The notes under the pieces are model-generated. The model did no database searches, was not told where the DNA came from, and was given only the letters and a program-made list of their open reading frames with translations. Below, in pieces: positions 62,152 through 64,000 of a stretch of 64,000 nt of DNA; positions within the stretch are counted from its first letter, which is position 1, and each line of letters begins with the position of its first letter. The stretch comes from Micromonospora coriariae (lineage in GTDB: Bacteria; Actinomycetota; Actinomycetes; Mycobacteriales; Micromonosporaceae), in the NCBI RefSeq assembly GCF_900091455.1, contig NZ_LT607412.1, positions 372,001 through 436,000 of the forward strand, written 5' to 3'. The position numbers and the translations under genes are program-made.

Positions 62152-62335
62152 CGCTAAAACCTCCTGCATCGGCAGAAGTCAACGTCGGATGGGGGGAATT
62201 CGTTCTCCAGGCTGGGATCGGCACGTTATCAGGAACTCGCCACCGGCCGGGGGAGAGTATTCTTCGCCGACGCGATGCGACGGGAATTCGCCAGACATCA
62301 GCGGTTCAATCTCTACGTCGGTGGCCGAAAGGTAG

Positions 62336-63037
62336 ATGCGGGACATGCAGGACTCCACCGAGGCACCGACGTCAACACCGAGCCCGGGTCGACCGGCCCG
62401 TCGCGGCGCACAGCTGGCGGCGGTCTTCACCGTGCTCGGGGTGCTCCTTGGCGCGGCTGCGTTGACGCGGGACGTCTTCGATTGGCGGCTGGGGGCGGGA
62501 ACGCCGGCGGTCACCGCGACGACGGCAGGCGCCGATCCGGCCAGCTCGTTGCCCGCCAGTCCCGCACCGGGCACGCCGCCGCCGTCCGCAGCTCCGTCAT
62601 CCGTCCGGTTGGACACTCTGGCCGTTGAGGCGGGTGCGGCGAACCTCGGAACGCTTCCTCGTCAACTGGCCGGGCAACCGGAGTACGACCGTCCAATCGT
62701 CATCGGCTGCCCGACGAATTCCGGCGCGGACAAGCAACGCGAAGTCGCTTTTCGGCTGCAGCGCCGCTACCTCGATCTGGCCTCGACCGTACGGCCGTTC
62801 TTCTCCTCTCCCGACGCACGCGACGGCGTCGTCCTCGTCTATGCGCAGGTGACGATTCGGCAGGCCGACGGCACGTTCACCCGGGTGACGCGGGGGCAGC
62901 AGTTCGACGCGCGCATGGACAGTCCACGGGACCTCGCGGCGAACGTCGAGGGAGCGGACGAGCTGACGCTGCGGGTTCAGTGCGAGCACCCGGGCGGGTC
63001 GGTCATCTTCACCGCCGCCACGGTCAGCGCGGGCTGA
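62336..63037 (+). CDS. membrane-anchored protein, possible NPCBM-like outer domain
   Basis: A 233-residue protein with one N-terminal membrane segment at about 26-43 ('LAAVFTVLGVLLGAAAL'), a Pro/Ala/Ser linker (about 55-90) and an outer domain of about 140 residues. That domain's pattern ('LDTLAVEAGAANLG', 'YDRPIVIGCPT', 'REVAFRLQRRYLDLASTV', 'VLVYAQVTIRQADGTFTRVTRG', 'ELTLRVQCEHPG') looks like an NPCBM-type beta sandwich, suggesting glycan binding; this is tentative. It is divergent from the previous anchored protein, sharing a 184-base gap. An ATG at 62345 is an alternative start. Confidence 0.7.
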   Translation: MRDMQDSTEAPTSTPSPGRPARRGAQLAAVFTVLGVLLGAAALTRDVFDWRLGAGTPAVTATTAGADPASSLPASPAPGTPPPSAAPSSVRLDTLAVEAGAANLGTLPRQLAGQPEYDRPIVIGCPTNSGADKQREVAFRLQRRYLDLASTVRPFFSSPDARDGVVLVYAQVTIRQADGTFTRVTRGQQFDARMDSPRDLAANVEGADELTLRVQCEHPGGSVIFTAATVSAG

Positions 63038-63114
63038 GCGCCGGGCCGGGCGCACGGCCGGGCCGGTGGGGCGAACCCGACTCAACCGGCCGTCTCGGCG
63101 GTTAACGTGGCGAA

Positions 63115-63834
63115 ATGCGCGCCGTACCGAACTGGGCCGTCGCCACGGCGGCGGCCGCACCCGTGCTGCTGGCGACCGGTTGGACGGTGGCCCAGGCCCG
63201 GCAGCCCGCCGGGTACGACCCGATCCGGGACACCATCAGCGAGCTGGCGGGGCAGGACGCCACCGACGCCTGGATCATGATCGGAGCCCTGGTGCTGCTC
63301 GGCTGCTGCTACCTGTCGGTGGCGGCCGTGTTGCACGCCGCCGGGTTGCCCAGCCGGTTTCTGCTCGCGGTCGGTGGTGTGGCCACCATCGCGCTGGTCG
63401 CCTTTCCCCGACCGCCGGTGGGCGGTTCGCTCAGCCACGGCATCGCGGCGACGGTGGCCGTCCTCGCCCTGGCGCTGTGGCCGGCCGGCTCGGCGCTGCG
63501 GCTGCCGCGCGGCCCGGACGCCGCGCACCCGGGGGCTCCGCAGCCGCCATGGGCGTTCCGCCGAACCGTGGGGTTGAGCGCCACGCTCGCGTTGCTCGCC
63601 CTTTTCGCCTGGTGCGCGTTCGAGGTGACCAGCGGATCCCGGACCGGGTTGGCCGAGCGGGTGACGGCGGTGGCCGTGTCGCTCTGGCCGTTGCTGGCGG
63701 TCCTCTCGGCCCGGCGGGCGCACCTGGCGTGGGCCACCGGTGGTGTCACATCTGTCGGTCCGGCCCTGCCGGCGGCTGGTGTCGTACCGCCGGATCCCCT
63801 GCGGCCGGCGGACGGGCCGGATCGGCTCGCGTAA
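63115..63834 (+). CDS. DUF998 family integral membrane protein
   Basis: A 239-residue protein with about six hydrophobic segments. The first, 'VATAAAAPVLLATGWTVAQA', is followed by 'YDPIRDTISELAGQDATDAWIM', the characteristic DUF998 loop (S-x-L/I..D). The function is unknown. The ATG follows a weak site. The C-terminal 30 residues are Pro-rich. A strong terminator hairpin follows 20 bases after the stop. Confidence 0.87.
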   Translation: MRAVPNWAVATAAAAPVLLATGWTVAQARQPAGYDPIRDTISELAGQDATDAWIMIGALVLLGCCYLSVAAVLHAAGLPSRFLLAVGGVATIALVAFPRPPVGGSLSHGIAATVAVLALALWPAGSALRLPRGPDAAHPGAPQPPWAFRRTVGLSATLALLALFAWCAFEVTSGSRTGLAERVTAVAVSLWPLLAVLSARRAHLAWATGGVTSVGPALPAAGVVPPDPLRPADGPDRLA

Positions 63835-63853
63835 GGCGGTCCGCACGCGCGAC

Positions 63854-63883
63854 GCGGGTCGCCGGAGTACTCCGGCGACCCGC
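63854..63883. terminator. 30-bp perfect palindrome, bidirectional terminator
   Basis: A 15-bp self-complementary half (63854-63868) pairs exactly with 63869-63883. It sits between the convergent DUF998 and protease genes. Confidence 0.85.
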
Positions 63884-63897
63884 GGGCGGTGGATCGA

Positions 63898-64000
63898 TCA
63901 GAAGACGCTGACGCCGTAGCGGCTGAGCGCCTCGGTGACCGGCTGGAAGTAGGTGGTGCCGCCGGTGCGGCAGTTGCCGCTACCGCCGGAGGTCATGCCC
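63898..64000 (-). CDS. streptogrisin-like trypsin-family serine protease (C-terminal fragment)
   Basis: The last 33 codons of a gene continuing beyond the window; the stop is TGA at 63898-63900. The translated end reads [14 protein letters not shown] and [19 protein letters not shown], which is the standard C-terminus of secreted S1-family (S1E, streptogrisin/alpha-lytic) proteases: the strand after the active-site Ser, a disulfide Cys and the 'T.YFQPV...L..YG' helix. The catalytic triad lies outside the window. Confidence 0.8.
   Translation of the reverse strand, partial: GMTSGGSGNCRTGGTTYFQPVTEALSRYGVSVF

Overview
The window looks like a piece of chromosome from a high-GC actinomycete, most likely a Micromonospora-type member of the Micromonosporaceae. 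The support is qualitative: very GC-rich coding sequence, heavy use of GTG starts, dense GTGA/ATGA stop-start overlaps, actinobacterial marker genes (mihF, bldD, actinobacterial-type PriA) and the conserved order rarA..alaS-ruvX-mltG-aroE-aroC-aroK-aroB-aroQ..efp-nusB-bldD/pyrR-pyrB-pyrC-carA-carB-pyrD-pyrF-mihF-gmk-rpoZ-coaBC-metK-priA-def-fmt-rsmB. No rRNA, tRNA, CRISPR, prophage or full insertion sequence was seen.

Layout. 1-1.2 kb: two tandem paralogous secreted 'septum formation'-type proteins, closed off by a near-perfect 57-bp palindrome. 1.3-10 kb: translation and one-carbon genes (rsmB, fmt, def, priA, metK), interrupted between priA and def by a cytochrome P450 and an unusual kinase/ParB-like fusion. 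10-25.3 kb: coaBC, rpoZ, a divergent gmk, mihF, then the complete de novo UMP pathway (pyrF, pyrD, carB, carA, pyrC, pyrB, pyrR), bldD on the opposite strand, nusB and efp. bioA lies between pyrF and pyrD, and the pyrD frame runs into it with no stop codon through a repeat-filled linker. 25.7-30.7 kb: aroQ, aroB, aroK, aroC, split between aroB and aroK by a WYL regulator and a divergent hydrolase.

30.8-45.2 kb: a polysaccharide locus inserted between aroC and aroE. It encodes a methyltransferase, a GT2 glycosyltransferase, an Alg13/Alg14-like (PssE/PssD) pair, an APH-fold kinase-like protein, a sulfotransferase, a Wzx-like flippase, a Wzy-like polymerase, a Wzc-like chain-length protein without a P-loop, a hexapeptide acyltransferase, a secreted beta-propeller protein and a secreted GH26-like hydrolase. 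A 107-bp decayed copy of the GT2 gene marks the aroC edge. Together these could assemble and export a decorated, possibly sulfated, exopolysaccharide. No priming glycosyltransferase is present here.

45.3-64 kb: aroE, mltG, ruvX and alaS, two small membrane-anchored proteins, a 997-residue protein with a huge disordered proline-rich cytoplasmic part, rarA, a small membrane protein, an MFS transporter with its ArsR-type regulator and a 17-bp inverted repeat, an RmlD-like reductase, aspS, three membrane or secreted unknowns, and the C-terminus of a streptogrisin-like protease running off the end.

The main oddities are the pyrD-bioA continuous frame with its palindrome and tandem repeats, the polysaccharide island in the aro operon with its gene remnant, the kinase-ParB fusion, loss of P-loop residues in Gmk, PriA and the Wzc-like protein, and several short palindromic elements that look like dispersed repeats.
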